Source: Frigoribacterium sp. VKM Ac-2836 (GTDB lineage Bacteria; Actinomycetota; Actinomycetes; Actinomycetales; Microbacteriaceae). Taken from it: a DNA stretch of 64,000 bases. The position numbers and the translations under genes are program-made. Of this stretch, positions 39,113 through 47,770 are shown piece after piece (positions within the stretch are counted from its first letter, which is position 1; the number at the start of each line of letters is the position of its first letter). The stretch covers positions 744,001-808,000 of the forward strand of contig NZ_JABRPK010000001.1 in assembly GCF_013248995.1 (NCBI RefSeq). The letters are read 5' to 3'. The notes beneath the pieces were generated by a model that was not told the origin of the DNA, searched no databases, and saw nothing but the letters and a program-made list of their open reading frames with translations.

Positions 39113-40923
39113 TGTACTGCCCCACCTGTGCCAGCCCCTTGCCCGTCGGCGCGATGTTCTGCGGCGAATGCGGTCGGGCGGTCTCGAGCGCAGACCTCGC
39201 CGCCGCCCGTCGTCGGGCTGATGCCGCCGCCGAACACGTCGACGCCGTGAGCGCGTCGGATCTGCCCGAGCCGCCCTCGCGCGCAGCCTCGCATCCCCGC
39301 CGCCAAGATGTCGAGCAGCCATGGTGGGTGCGTGATCGTCAGCCCGACGCCGGCGGTGCCGAGACCGGATCGCCGGGTACCGAGGTCGACTCGACCGATG
39401 CCGAACACCACCGACCCGTGTCGCCCGAGTCGGTCCCCGCACCTCCCGCGTGGCCGGTCGACGACCGGACCGTGGCCCACGAACCCGACCGGTCGTCTGG
39501 CCCCGAGGAGGCGCGGTCCGAGTCCCCGAGACCGCCTCGCCCCGTCAGCCCGGTCGGCTCCGACGACCCGGTCGGTTCCGTGGATCGCCTCGACCGGGGG
39601 AGCGCCGTCGGCGTGGTGGCCCCGGACGCGTCCGAGCCGCCCACACCGCTCCGGTCACCGGCCAAGCACCCCGACAACGGGCCACGACCCACGTCCGCAC
39701 CGCTCTGGACCGCCTCCTTGACGCCTGTCGGTACGGACGACCCGTCGCCCGTCGCGGCCGACGACGTGTCGTCGTCGGAAGAGCCCGTCGTCCGTCCGGA
39801 CGACGAGAACGAGTCCGTCGGCGTCGCCCCGTCGGGTGTCGTCCGAGCCGCGCCTCACGGCGGTGCCGATGGCGCAGCGAACGGTGACGACGACCGCGAC
39901 GGGGCGGCACCATCTGCCGAACCCGAACCCGAAGCCGAAGCCGAAGCCGAAGCGGAAGCGGAAGCCGAACCCGGACCCGCTTCTGCCGGAGCCCCTGACC
40001 TCGCCTCGGCGGAGGTCGTCGACGACCAGGCCGAGGCCCCTTCGGTGCCACCGGCACTCGTGCGCCCGAGGGCCGACGGCCCCCGGGACGGCGACACCGC
40101 TCCCCTCGCGGCCCTCGACCGGGACTTCCGTCCGTCGGCTCCGGACGTGTCCTCGTCCGCCCCGGTCGAGTCCAGCCGCCCCGAACCGGTGCCGCTCGTC
40201 GAGCCCGTGCCCCTGGTGCAGCCCGGCTCGGCCGTGGTGCCCGAACGCTGCTCGCACTGTGGTGCCTCCATCGGCGAGGACGACATCTTCTGCGGCGAAT
40301 GCGGAGCGGTCGTGCAATCGGTCGCCCTGTCGTTCACCGGCCCCGTGGTTCCGATCTCACCCGAGTGGCGACCGGACGACGAGTCACCGGCAGAACCGCG
40401 TCCAGCCCCCGAGCCCATCGACCACGTTCCGGGCTTCCGGGCCGAACGACCGGCCGTGACTCCGAGGCCGACCCTCGCCGACGTCCCTCCGGCCCCGTCG
40501 TCGTCCTCGGCGCCGGCCTGGCGTCCCCGTCGGCCGTCCGTCGAGCTCCCTGACGACGACGTCGACGAGACCCGAATCGTCCGTCGCGGTGCCCTGGGAA
40601 CCGAGTACGTGCTGCAGTTCAGCACGGGGGAGAGCATCACGGTCGACGGTACGGGCCTCGTCGGACGTGCCCCGACACCCCAGCCCGGGGAACGCTTCGA
40701 CCAGCTCGTCCGCATCGTCGATCCCGGCAAATCGGTGTCGAAGACGCACCTCGAGTTCGGACAGGAGGCGGGCGTCCTGTGGGTCAGCGACCGGTGGTCC
40801 GGCAACGGGACGGTGGTGCGTCCTCGAGACCTCCCACCCCGGCGGGCCGATCCGGGCGCCAGGGTCAGGGTGACGCGCGGTACCCGGGTCGAGATCGGCG
40901 AGCAGTTCTTCGTCGTCGTCTGA
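39112..40923 (+). CDS. Double zinc-ribbon, FHA-domain protein
   Basis: The 603-residue protein has an N-terminal zinc ribbon (CPTCASPLP...CGECG), then about 350 residues of acidic Pro/Glu/Ala-rich disorder including an EPEAEAEAEA tract. A second zinc ribbon (CSHCGASIGEDDIFCGECG) lies near residue 380, another linker follows, and the C-terminal FHA domain carries LVGRAPTPQ, SVSKTHLEF and SGNGTVV. Linker threonines such as DETRIVRRG just before the FHA domain could be kinase targets. It is cytosolic, with no signal or membrane helix. The start overlaps the preceding stop by one base. Confidence 0.9.
   Translation: MYCPTCASPLPVGAMFCGECGRAVSSADLAAARRRADAAAEHVDAVSASDLPEPPSRAASHPRRQDVEQPWWVRDRQPDAGGAETGSPGTEVDSTDAEHHRPVSPESVPAPPAWPVDDRTVAHEPDRSSGPEEARSESPRPPRPVSPVGSDDPVGSVDRLDRGSAVGVVAPDASEPPTPLRSPAKHPDNGPRPTSAPLWTASLTPVGTDDPSPVAADDVSSSEEPVVRPDDENESVGVAPSGVVRAAPHGGADGAANGDDDRDGAAPSAEPEPEAEAEAEAEAEAEPGPASAGAPDLASAEVVDDQAEAPSVPPALVRPRADGPRDGDTAPLAALDRDFRPSAPDVSSSAPVESSRPEPVPLVEPVPLVQPGSAVVPERCSHCGASIGEDDIFCGECGAVVQSVALSFTGPVVPISPEWRPDDESPAEPRPAPEPIDHVPGFRAERPAVTPRPTLADVPPAPSSSSAPAWRPRRPSVELPDDDVDETRIVRRGALGTEYVLQFSTGESITVDGTGLVGRAPTPQPGERFDQLVRIVDPGKSVSKTHLEFGQEAGVLWVSDRWSGNGTVVRPRDLPPRRADPGARVRVTRGTRVEIGEQFFVVV
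39919..39972 (+). repeat. In-frame hexanucleotide repeat in the zinc-ribbon/FHA gene
   Basis: Nine tandem hexamers of the form GAA-CCC, GAA-GCC or GAA-GCG encode alternating Glu-Pro and Glu-Ala. Copy number can change by slippage without breaking the frame. Confidence 0.8.
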
Positions 40924-41019
40924 CGCTCGCCTCCTCCCGTCGTGGCGAGGCGGTCGCGTCCCTCCCCAGGGGCGCTCACGCGCCGGCCGCCGGGGTGGGG
41001 CATCCGATGCACTAGGGGG

Positions 41020-41877
41020 ATGAAGTCCTCCCTCGCCTCGACGTCCTCGTCCGCCGCTGCGCGCATCCGGCTTCCGCCTGCCCCGGCCCGGCCCCACCCG
41101 ACGGCACCGCCGGTCGTCGCGACCTCGACCGGCGCCGTCGCGTCGGCGTGCTGCGCCCTCGCTCCCTGGGCGGGCACGTCCGCCGTGCTCGGGTCCGCCG
41201 TCGTGACGGCCCTCGTGGTCCTGGGCGGGTGGTCAGTGGACCGTCACCTCGGGGTGGTGGTGACGGCACGTCGTCGACGGTCGGAGTTCTTGGCTTCCCT
41301 CGACGCGGTCGACGAGGCCGTGGCGCGCCTGCGGGCGGCGAGGACGCGTGAGCTGGCCGACTGGTACCCGACGGCCGATCGGCTCGTCGCGTCCGGCCCG
41401 TCATGTCGTCCGACCCGGGCGCTGGTGCTCGGGGTCGGTCGCGCCTCCAGCGGGCTCGTCCTCGAGGGGCGTCCAGAGGACGACCTCGAGCCGGGCGACC
41501 CGGCTGTCGCCCGGCTCGCCCGACTGCGCGTCGAGGCGGCCACCCTCGACGAGGCTCCGCTGTGCGTTGCGCTCTCGTCGACGGTCCGCGTCGTGGGTCC
41601 GCCCGTCGTGGCCGAGGCCGTGGCCTCGGGCCTCCGACGGCAGGTCCGGGCCGGAGGGCCGGGGCCCACCGAGGCCGCCGACGCGATCGAGTGCGTGCTC
41701 GTCGACGCGGCGGCCGCGGACGGTCCGCCCCCGACCCCGCTTCGCCCGGTCGACACGATCGTCGTGATCGGCCAGGACGGCGAGGCCGTGGTCACCCGGA
41801 AGGACGGCCGTCGGTGTCGTCAGAGCCTGCGGGTCGCGTTCTGGTCGGTGCGCGACGACGGCGCACCGTCCGTCTAG
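41020..41877 (+). CDS. Unknown protein resembling the N-terminal region of EccC-type ATPases
   Basis: The 285-residue protein has two hydrophobic stretches at about residues 38-68 (one hairpin), then a charged helix (TARRRRSEFLASLDAVDEAV) and the ELADWYPTADRLVA block. A domain with the GVGRASSGLVLEG turn follows. This order is like the region before the first ATPase domain of FtsK/SpoIIIE-type EccC proteins of type VII secretion, but no ATPase domain follows. The start is uncertain: ATG 41020 directly follows AGGGGG; GTG 40942 is in frame upstream. Its TAG stop shares a CTAG with the convergent asparaginase gene. Confidence 0.55.
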   Translation: MKSSLASTSSSAAARIRLPPAPARPHPTAPPVVATSTGAVASACCALAPWAGTSAVLGSAVVTALVVLGGWSVDRHLGVVVTARRRRSEFLASLDAVDEAVARLRAARTRELADWYPTADRLVASGPSCRPTRALVLGVGRASSGLVLEGRPEDDLEPGDPAVARLARLRVEAATLDEAPLCVALSSTVRVVGPPVVAEAVASGLRRQVRAGGPGPTEAADAIECVLVDAAAADGPPPTPLRPVDTIVVIGQDGEAVVTRKDGRRCRQSLRVAFWSVRDDGAPSV

Positions 41878-42890
41878 CGGTCGAGACCGCTGCCGAGACG
41901 GATGCGACCGACGAGGTCGCCACCTCCGGTGACCTTCTCGAGCGTCCGCTCGACGACGCGATCGGCGGCGTCCGCGTCGACGGCTCCCTCGTCGACCAGG
42001 AGGCGCAGCGCGACCAGGGTGCCGGCCCTCACGTTCCCGTCGAGGACCTTGACGGCCACGGCCACACCGTCGGTCGTTCCCATGACCATGACGCCCTCGG
42101 CGCCCAGCTTGGCCAAAACGCCCAACTCGTCGATCGTCACGGTGTTGGCCCGGCCGGGGCCGTCGATCGCCCAGGCGTCGCCGAGGACCGCCTCGACGAG
42201 GTGCGCCGCGTGCTCGTCGCGTCCCGCCCCGGTCGCTCGGACCGACCCCGCGACCCGGGCGACGGCCCGGGCGAGACCGGCGACGGTGGTTGCGATGACC
42301 GGGGCCCCGCACCCGTCCACGCCGGCGCGGTCGACGGTCTCGCCGGTGAAGTCGGCGACCGTCTCGCGGACGGCGGCCTGCACCGGGTGCCCCGACGAGA
42401 CGTACGTCGCGGGGTCCCATCCGTTCTCGGCGCAGGCCAACAGGAACGCCGCGTGCTTGCCCGAGCAGTTCATGGCGAGGCGGCGTGCCGACGAGGCCGC
42501 GCGGGCGCTGGCCCGGTCACCCGGCCAGTCCGGCGGGCAGAGCAGGTCGTCCTCGGTGCTGGCCGAACGGCCGAGCAGTGCCTCGACCACCTCGAGGTGG
42601 GCGGGTGTCCCGGCGTGGCTCGCCGTGGCCAGGACGGCCTGGGCGCCGTCGAGCGCGACACCCGAGCGCAGCACGGTGATCGCCTGCAGGGGCTTGAGGC
42701 ACGATCGAGGGTAGATCGTCGCGTCCGCGTCGCCGACGCGACGCAACTCGTGGCCGTCGGCGTCGACGACGACGCCTGCTCCGAGGTGCCGGCTCTCGTC
42801 CCACCCCGAGCGTTCGAGCACGGCCAGCTCGACGCTGCCCGGGGCGGTCAAGGGGTGACGGGAGGGCACGGCGGTGTGGGGGTCGGTCAT
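41874..42890 (-). CDS. L-asparaginase, Asparaginase_II family
   Basis: The 338-residue protein belongs to the family of Rhizobium etli-type asparaginases, which hydrolyse asparagine to aspartate. Recognisable blocks are ATIYPRSCLKPLQAI, ATASHAGTPAHLEVVE, AMNCSGKHAAFLLAC and GVDGCGAPV. No signal peptide is present, so it is cytosolic. The start at 42890 (MTDPHTAVP) is preferred over an upstream ATG because TACACT lies 7 nt before it. It is divergent from the OsmC gene. Confidence 0.9.
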   Translation of the reverse strand: MTDPHTAVPSRHPLTAPGSVELAVLERSGWDESRHLGAGVVVDADGHELRRVGDADATIYPRSCLKPLQAITVLRSGVALDGAQAVLATASHAGTPAHLEVVEALLGRSASTEDDLLCPPDWPGDRASARAASSARRLAMNCSGKHAAFLLACAENGWDPATYVSSGHPVQAAVRETVADFTGETVDRAGVDGCGAPVIATTVAGLARAVARVAGSVRATGAGRDEHAAHLVEAVLGDAWAIDGPGRANTVTIDELGVLAKLGAEGVMVMGTTDGVAVAVKVLDGNVRAGTLVALRLLVDEGAVDADAADRVVERTLEKVTGGGDLVGRIRLGSGLDR

Positions 42891-42897
42891 GATGGGG

Positions 42898-42903
42898 AGT
42901 GTA
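42898..42903 (-). promoter_or_regulatory. -10 box for the asparaginase gene, leaderless arrangement
   Basis: On the minus strand TACACT ends 7 nt before the ATG at 42890, with no Shine-Dalgarno sequence. Confidence 0.5.
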
Positions 42904-42958
42904 CCGAGGCCCCGCATGCGACCCCGTCGCACCGACGGGGGCCCGAGAAGGAGGCAGC

Positions 42959-43450
42959 ATGCTCGACCACGACTACGCCGTCGACGTCCGATGGACCGGT
43001 GACCGGGGTGAGGGGACCACCTCGTACCGCTCGTACGGTCGCGACAACACCATCGTCGCGACCGGGAAGCAGCACGACATCCTGGCGTCGGCCGACCGGA
43101 CGTTCCACGGCGATGCCGACCGCTGGAACCCCGAAGAACTCCTGCTTGCCGCGTTGGCGCAGTGCCACATGCTCAGCTACCTGCACGTCGCCGCGACCGC
43201 CGGGGTCGTCGTCGTCGCGTACGAGGACGCCGCCGTGGGACGCATGACCCAGACGCACGACGGCGGGGGACGCTTCACCTCGGTGACGCTCCGGCCGCGG
43301 GTGACCGTCGCCGACGACGACATGGTCGGGCCCGCCCTCGCCCTGCACGCCGAAGCCAGCCGCAAGTGCTTCATCGCGGCGTCCGTGGCCTTCCCCGTCG
43401 GGCACGAGCCCACCGTCGTGGCGGCGTCCAGAGAAGCCCGCCAGGCGTGA
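42959..43450 (+). CDS. OsmC-family peroxiredoxin-like protein
   Basis: The 163-residue protein has the OsmC fold with the two redox cysteines in AQCHMLSYLHVAA and SRKCFIAASV, which reduce organic hydroperoxides in characterised members. The start MLDHDYAVDVRWTGDRG follows GAAGGAGG; a longer frame from 42899 has no better support. It stands alone between the divergent asparaginase gene and the FKBP genes. Confidence 0.9.
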   Translation: MLDHDYAVDVRWTGDRGEGTTSYRSYGRDNTIVATGKQHDILASADRTFHGDADRWNPEELLLAALAQCHMLSYLHVAATAGVVVVAYEDAAVGRMTQTHDGGGRFTSVTLRPRVTVADDDMVGPALALHAEASRKCFIAASVAFPVGHEPTVVAASREARQA

Positions 43451-43524
43451 GGCAGAATGGCACGGCACGTCCGCCGCGACCCGTCCGGCGACTCGACCCC
43501 CGTCACCCTCACCGAGAGATCCCC

Positions 43525-44085
43525 ATGCGCCGCTCCCTCGCCCTCCTGGCCGTCCCCGCCCTGCTCCTGTCCCTCGCCGCCTGCGCGGGCGACGCCGGCG
43601 GGTCGACCGATGCCGCGACGCCGAGCAGCTCGTCGTCGGCGACGGCCGACGTCCCCCTGCGCGCCTCCGGCGAGCCCCAGTCCCCTCAGGCCGGTTTCCC
43701 GACCGTCGAGCTGGACGCCGACGGTCGCCCGACGGTCACCGTCCCCGACGCCACCGCACCCACCGAGCTCGGGGTCGAGACGCTCATCAAGGGAGACGGC
43801 GCCACGGTCCAGGCCGGCGACACGGTCACCGTCCAGTACCAAGGCGTCATCTGGAACACCGGCGAGATCTTCGACGAGAGCTGGTCGCGAGGCGCCCCGG
43901 CCACCTTCTCGACCGACCAGGTGATCACCGGCTTCGCCGACGGAATGATCGGACAGACCGTCGGGTCGCAGACCGTCGTGGTCATCCCGCCGGCGGACGG
44001 CTACGGCGAGACGGGGCAGCCCCAGGCCGGCATCTCGGGTACCGACACGCTCGTCTTCGTCATCGACATCCTCGCCGTCTCGTAG
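43525..44085 (+). CDS. FKBP-type peptidyl-prolyl isomerase, lipoprotein
   Basis: The 186-residue protein has a lipoprotein signal ending LAAC (Cys near residue 20), a Ser/Thr-rich linker and one FKBP domain: VTVQYQGVIWNTGEIFDESW, ITGFADGMIGQTVGS and PADGYGETGQ. It should act as a prolyl isomerase on folding exported proteins at the outer face of the membrane. The next gene is a close paralogue, so a tandem duplication is evident. Confidence 0.92.
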   Translation: MRRSLALLAVPALLLSLAACAGDAGGSTDAATPSSSSSATADVPLRASGEPQSPQAGFPTVELDADGRPTVTVPDATAPTELGVETLIKGDGATVQAGDTVTVQYQGVIWNTGEIFDESWSRGAPATFSTDQVITGFADGMIGQTVGSQTVVVIPPADGYGETGQPQAGISGTDTLVFVIDILAVS

Positions 44086-44121
44086 CCGGCCGTCGCCGTC
44101 GACCGCCGAGACGACTCCTCG

Positions 44122-45135
44122 ATGCCTCTCACCGCGCCTCCTCGCCCGTCCACCCGTGCCGGTCGGGGGCGACTCACGACCCTGGTGGCCGTGCCGCTCG
44201 TCGCCCTCGCGCTGAGCGGCTGCACAAGCGGTTCCGATCAGCCGTCGCCCACGGCGAGCGGTGCGACCGGCGACTGCGAGGTGCCGGCGTCCGGCCCCCT
44301 GTCCGACGGCGTCGACGTCACGGGCGACGTCGAGGCCAAGCCCGAGGTCAGCTTCGACACCCCGCTCGAGGTCACCTCCACCCAACGCACCACCCTGGTC
44401 GAGGGGAGCGGCGAGGTCGCCGGGCAGGGCGCGGTGGCCAACGTCCGCATCGCCGTGTACGACGCGACCACCGGTGCCGAGGTCACGTCGGCCGGTTTCG
44501 ACGAGGGGCAGCAGCCCACGCAGCTCACGGTGAGCACCGACTACTACGTGCCGGGCATCGTCGATGCCATCGCGTGCGTGCCTTCGGGCAGCCGAACGGT
44601 GACCGTCGCCTCGGCGGCCGACATGACCACGGCGACCGCGGGGGAGCAGGCCGCCACGCCCACGCCCGTGGTCATCGTCGCGGACGTGGTGTCGATCGTG
44701 CCGACCAAGGCGACAGGCGAGGCCCAGCCCCCGGAGGACGGCTTCCCGACGGTCGAGCTCGCCGACGACGGCCAGCCCACCGTGACGATCCCGCCCGGTA
44801 CCGAACCGCCGTCGGACCTGCGGATCGAGGTCCTCAAGAAGGGTGACGGTCCGGTCGTGCCCGACCCCGCCAACGTCACCGTGCAGTACCAGGGCGTCAA
44901 CTGGACCACCGGCGAGGTCTTCGACCAGAGCTGGGGCAAGGGCACGCCGACGCCCTTCTCGACCGACCAGGTCGTGCCCGGTTTCGCCAAGGCCATGATC
45001 GGCCAGACGGTGGGCTCGCAGGTCGTCGTGATCATCCCCCCGAGCGAGGGCTACGGCGATGCCGGGCAGCCCTCGGCCGGCATCGGCGGGACGGACACCC
45101 TCGTCTTCGTGATCGACATCCTGGCCGTCGCCTAG
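44122..45135 (+). CDS. FKBP-type peptidyl-prolyl isomerase with a degenerate first domain, lipoprotein
   Basis: The 337-residue protein has a lipobox LSGC near residue 34. Its C-terminal third is an intact FKBP domain nearly matching the preceding gene (VTVQYQGVNWTTGEVFDQSW, VPGFAKAMIGQTVGS, PSEGYGDAGQ). Residues 55-190 resemble an FKBP domain (VTGDVEAKPEVSFDTPLEV, TQRTTLVEGSGEVAGQG) but lack the aromatic active-site residues. One cysteine pair could bridge this region. It follows its paralogue after 36 nt. Confidence 0.9.
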   Translation: MPLTAPPRPSTRAGRGRLTTLVAVPLVALALSGCTSGSDQPSPTASGATGDCEVPASGPLSDGVDVTGDVEAKPEVSFDTPLEVTSTQRTTLVEGSGEVAGQGAVANVRIAVYDATTGAEVTSAGFDEGQQPTQLTVSTDYYVPGIVDAIACVPSGSRTVTVASAADMTTATAGEQAATPTPVVIVADVVSIVPTKATGEAQPPEDGFPTVELADDGQPTVTIPPGTEPPSDLRIEVLKKGDGPVVPDPANVTVQYQGVNWTTGEVFDQSWGKGTPTPFSTDQVVPGFAKAMIGQTVGSQVVVIIPPSEGYGDAGQPSAGIGGTDTLVFVIDILAVA

Positions 45136-45186
45136 TCAGGGCAGGGGCGACGTCGACGACGCGGACGGCTCCACGGGTGCTCGCCG

Positions 45187-45192
45187 TAGGCT
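45187..45192 (+). promoter_or_regulatory. -10 box for dxr, leaderless arrangement
   Basis: TAGGCT is followed by 6 nt (GACCCC) and then the dxr ATG at 45199. No Shine-Dalgarno sequence is present. Confidence 0.55.
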
Positions 45193-45198
45193 GACCCC

Positions 45199-46275
45199 AT
45201 GCGTCGCATCACGATCCTCGGCTCCACCGGCTCGATCGGGGTCCAGGCCCTCGACGTGGTCCGGGCCCACCCCGACCTGTTCGAGGTCGTCGGCCTCGCG
45301 GCCGGCTCGAACCGCGAGGGCGTCGCCGCGCAAGCGGCCGAGTTCGGGGTCGAGCACACGGCACTGGGCACCGACGAATCGGTCCAGCTCGTCCGCGACG
45401 TGCGGGCGGACGTCGTCCTCAACGGCATCACCGGCTCCGTCGGCCTCGCGCCGACCCTCGCCGCCCTCGACTCGGGCGCGTCGCTCGCCCTGGCGAACAA
45501 GGAGAGCCTGATCGTCGGCGGTGACCTCGTGAAGCAGCGCGCCGCCCCCGGCCAGATCGTCCCCGTCGACTCCGAGCACTCGGCCATCGCGCAGGCCCTG
45601 CGGTCCGGGGCCGAGCGCGAGGTCCGTCGGCTCGTCCTGACGGCGTCGGGCGGGCCGTTCCGCGGCCGCACGCGAGACTCGCTGGCCGACGTCACCCCGC
45701 GCGAGGCACTCGCGCACCCGACCTGGGACATGGGCCTGGTCGTGACGACGAACTCGTCGACCCTCGTCAACAAGGGGCTCGAGGTGATCGAGGCGCACCT
45801 GCTCTTCGACGTCGACTACGACGACATCGACGTCACGGTGCATCCGCAGTCGATCGTCCACTCGATGGTGGAGTTCGTCGACGGCTCGACCATCGCCCAG
45901 GCCTCACCCCCCGACATGCGGTTGCCGATCTCGTTGGGGCTCGCCTGGCCCGACCGTGTCGACGGCGTGGGAGTCCCGCTCGACTGGACCCGCGCCTCCA
46001 CGTGGACGTTCGAACCGCTCGACGACGAGGCCTTCCCGGCCGTGCGACTCGCCAAGCAGGTGGGACGGGCCGGCGGTACTCACCCGGCCGTCTTCAACGC
46101 CGCCAACGAGCAGGCCGTGCTGGCGTTCCACGCCGGCCGCGTCGGCTACCTCAACATTCTCGACGTGGTCGGTGCAGTCGTCGACCGGCACACGGCGGGC
46201 GAGGCCAGCCTCGAGGGAGTGCTCGAGGCCGAGCGGTGGGCGCGTGCCGAGGCGGAGACGCTGCTGTCCCGCTGA
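45199..46275 (+). CDS. dxr: 1-deoxy-D-xylulose 5-phosphate reductoisomerase
   Basis: Second enzyme of the MEP isoprenoid pathway; makes 2-C-methyl-D-erythritol 4-phosphate with NADPH. The 358-residue protein has the NADPH loop [29 protein letters not shown], the metal/substrate block [10 protein letters not shown] and [11 protein letters not shown], and [14 protein letters not shown]. The following site-2 protease and ispG keep the dxr-rip1-ispG order of mycobacteria, though here each gene seems to have its own leaderless promoter. Confidence 0.97.
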   Translation: MRRITILGSTGSIGVQALDVVRAHPDLFEVVGLAAGSNREGVAAQAAEFGVEHTALGTDESVQLVRDVRADVVLNGITGSVGLAPTLAALDSGASLALANKESLIVGGDLVKQRAAPGQIVPVDSEHSAIAQALRSGAEREVRRLVLTASGGPFRGRTRDSLADVTPREALAHPTWDMGLVVTTNSSTLVNKGLEVIEAHLLFDVDYDDIDVTVHPQSIVHSMVEFVDGSTIAQASPPDMRLPISLGLAWPDRVDGVGVPLDWTRASTWTFEPLDDEAFPAVRLAKQVGRAGGTHPAVFNAANEQAVLAFHAGRVGYLNILDVVGAVVDRHTAGEASLEGVLEAERWARAEAETLLSR

Positions 46276-46347
46276 GGCGGATGCCCCAGTTCGGGGCTCC
46301 CAGCGTCGTCATGGCGCCGGTCCGGTGGACGTCCGGCCGCGGGCGGC

Positions 46348-46353
46348 TACCCT
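46348..46353 (+). promoter_or_regulatory. -10 box for the site-2 protease gene, leaderless arrangement
   Basis: TACCCT is followed by 6 nt (TGCCCG) and then GTG 46360. No Shine-Dalgarno sequence is present. Confidence 0.5.
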
Positions 46354-46359
46354 TGCCCG

Positions 46360-47691
46360 GTGCAGACGATCCTCCTCTTCGTACTCGGCGTCCTGGTCAT
46401 GGTCGTCGGGTTGGCCGTGTCGATCGCCCTGCACGAGGTGGGCCACCTCGTGCCGGCGAAGAAGTTCGGCGTCAAGGTCGGGCAGTACATGATCGGCTTC
46501 GGGCCGACCGTCTTCTCGCGCAAGAAGGGCGAGACCGAGTACGGCGTCAAGGCCCTGCCGCTCGGCGGCTACATCTCGATGTCGGGCATGTTCCCTCCGG
46601 GAAAGACCGGAGGAGGCGCGCGGCAGTCGAGCACCGGCTTCTTCAACACCCTCGTTCAGGACGCCCGTACCGCCAGTGCCGAGACCATCGACGAGGGCGA
46701 CGAGTCGCGCACCTTCTACCGGCTGCCCGTGTACAAGCGCGTCATCATCATGCTCGGTGGTCCCGTCATGAACCTGCTGATCGCGATCGTCCTGTTCGCC
46801 GTGCTGCTCTGTGGCTTCGGCGTCCAGCAGGCGAGCACGACCGTCGGAAGCGTCAGCACCTGCGTCCTGCCCGCCGGGTCGTCCGCGACGAGCTGCCCCT
46901 CGGACGCACCCGAGGCCCCCGCCTACGCCGCGGGCATGCTGAACGGCGACCGCATCGTGTCGATCGACGGCACCACCGTCACCGACGGTGACCAGATCAC
47001 GAGCATCCTGCAACGCTCGCCCGGCGACACCCTCGACGTCGTGGTCGATCGCGACGGCACCGAGCGCACGCTGCAGGTGACACCGGCTCTGTCCGAGCGC
47101 TACGTGACGACGTCGAGCGGTGCCGTCGCGACGAATCCCGACGGCAGCTCGCAGACCCAAGAGGTCGGTTTCGTCGGTATCGGCTTCGCCTACGAGAAGG
47201 TGCGAGAGCCCGTGACCGCCGTGCTGCCGGCCGTCGGCGACAACATCGCACACGTGGCCGGCGTCATCGTCACGCTGCCGCAACGTCTCGTCGGGGTCGC
47301 GCAGGCCGCGTTCGGCGGGGCCGAGCGAGACCCGAACGGCCCGGTCAGCGTCGTCGGCGTCGGGCGCATGGCGGGCGAGATCGCGAGCCTCGACACCATC
47401 CCGGTCGTCGACCGCATCAGCACCCTCGTCGGTCTGCTCGCGAGTCTGAACGTGGCGCTGTTCGTGTTCAACCTGGTGCCGTTGATGCCCCTCGACGGCG
47501 GGCACGTGGCGGGGGCCCTGATCGAGGCGATCCGCCGTGGCTTCGCCAAGCTCTTCCGTCGACCCGACCCGGGCCCGGTCGACACCGCCAAGGCCATCCC
47601 CGTGACCTTCGCCATCGTGATCCTGCTCGGTGGCATGACTGTCCTGCTGACCTACGCCGACATCGTGAACCCGATCGACATCTTCGGTTGA
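46360..47691 (+). CDS. Site-2 intramembrane metalloprotease (RseP/Rip1 family)
   Basis: Zinc protease that cleaves transmembrane substrates such as anti-sigma factors. The 443-residue protein has the active-site helix [18 protein letters not shown] near residue 25, a PDZ domain at about residues 185-260 ([17 protein letters not shown]), and the third ligand motif [15 protein letters not shown]. Four transmembrane helices frame these. It lies between dxr and ispG as Rip1 does in Mycobacterium. Confidence 0.95.
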   Translation: MQTILLFVLGVLVMVVGLAVSIALHEVGHLVPAKKFGVKVGQYMIGFGPTVFSRKKGETEYGVKALPLGGYISMSGMFPPGKTGGGARQSSTGFFNTLVQDARTASAETIDEGDESRTFYRLPVYKRVIIMLGGPVMNLLIAIVLFAVLLCGFGVQQASTTVGSVSTCVLPAGSSATSCPSDAPEAPAYAAGMLNGDRIVSIDGTTVTDGDQITSILQRSPGDTLDVVVDRDGTERTLQVTPALSERYVTTSSGAVATNPDGSSQTQEVGFVGIGFAYEKVREPVTAVLPAVGDNIAHVAGVIVTLPQRLVGVAQAAFGGAERDPNGPVSVVGVGRMAGEIASLDTIPVVDRISTLVGLLASLNVALFVFNLVPLMPLDGGHVAGALIEAIRRGFAKLFRRPDPGPVDTAKAIPVTFAIVILLGGMTVLLTYADIVNPIDIFG

Positions 47692-47758
47692 CCCCGGCCG
47701 TGGGTGTCGCGTGACGAGCCGGTCGCGCGCCCGTCACGCAGCGTCCAGCGCCGAGGAT

Positions 47759-47764
47759 TACGAT
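47759..47764 (+). promoter_or_regulatory. -10 box for ispG, leaderless arrangement
   Basis: TACGAT is followed by 6 nt (GACACC) and then GTG 47771. This supports 47771 over the in-frame GTG at 47711. Confidence 0.5.
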
Positions 47765-47770
47765 GACACC

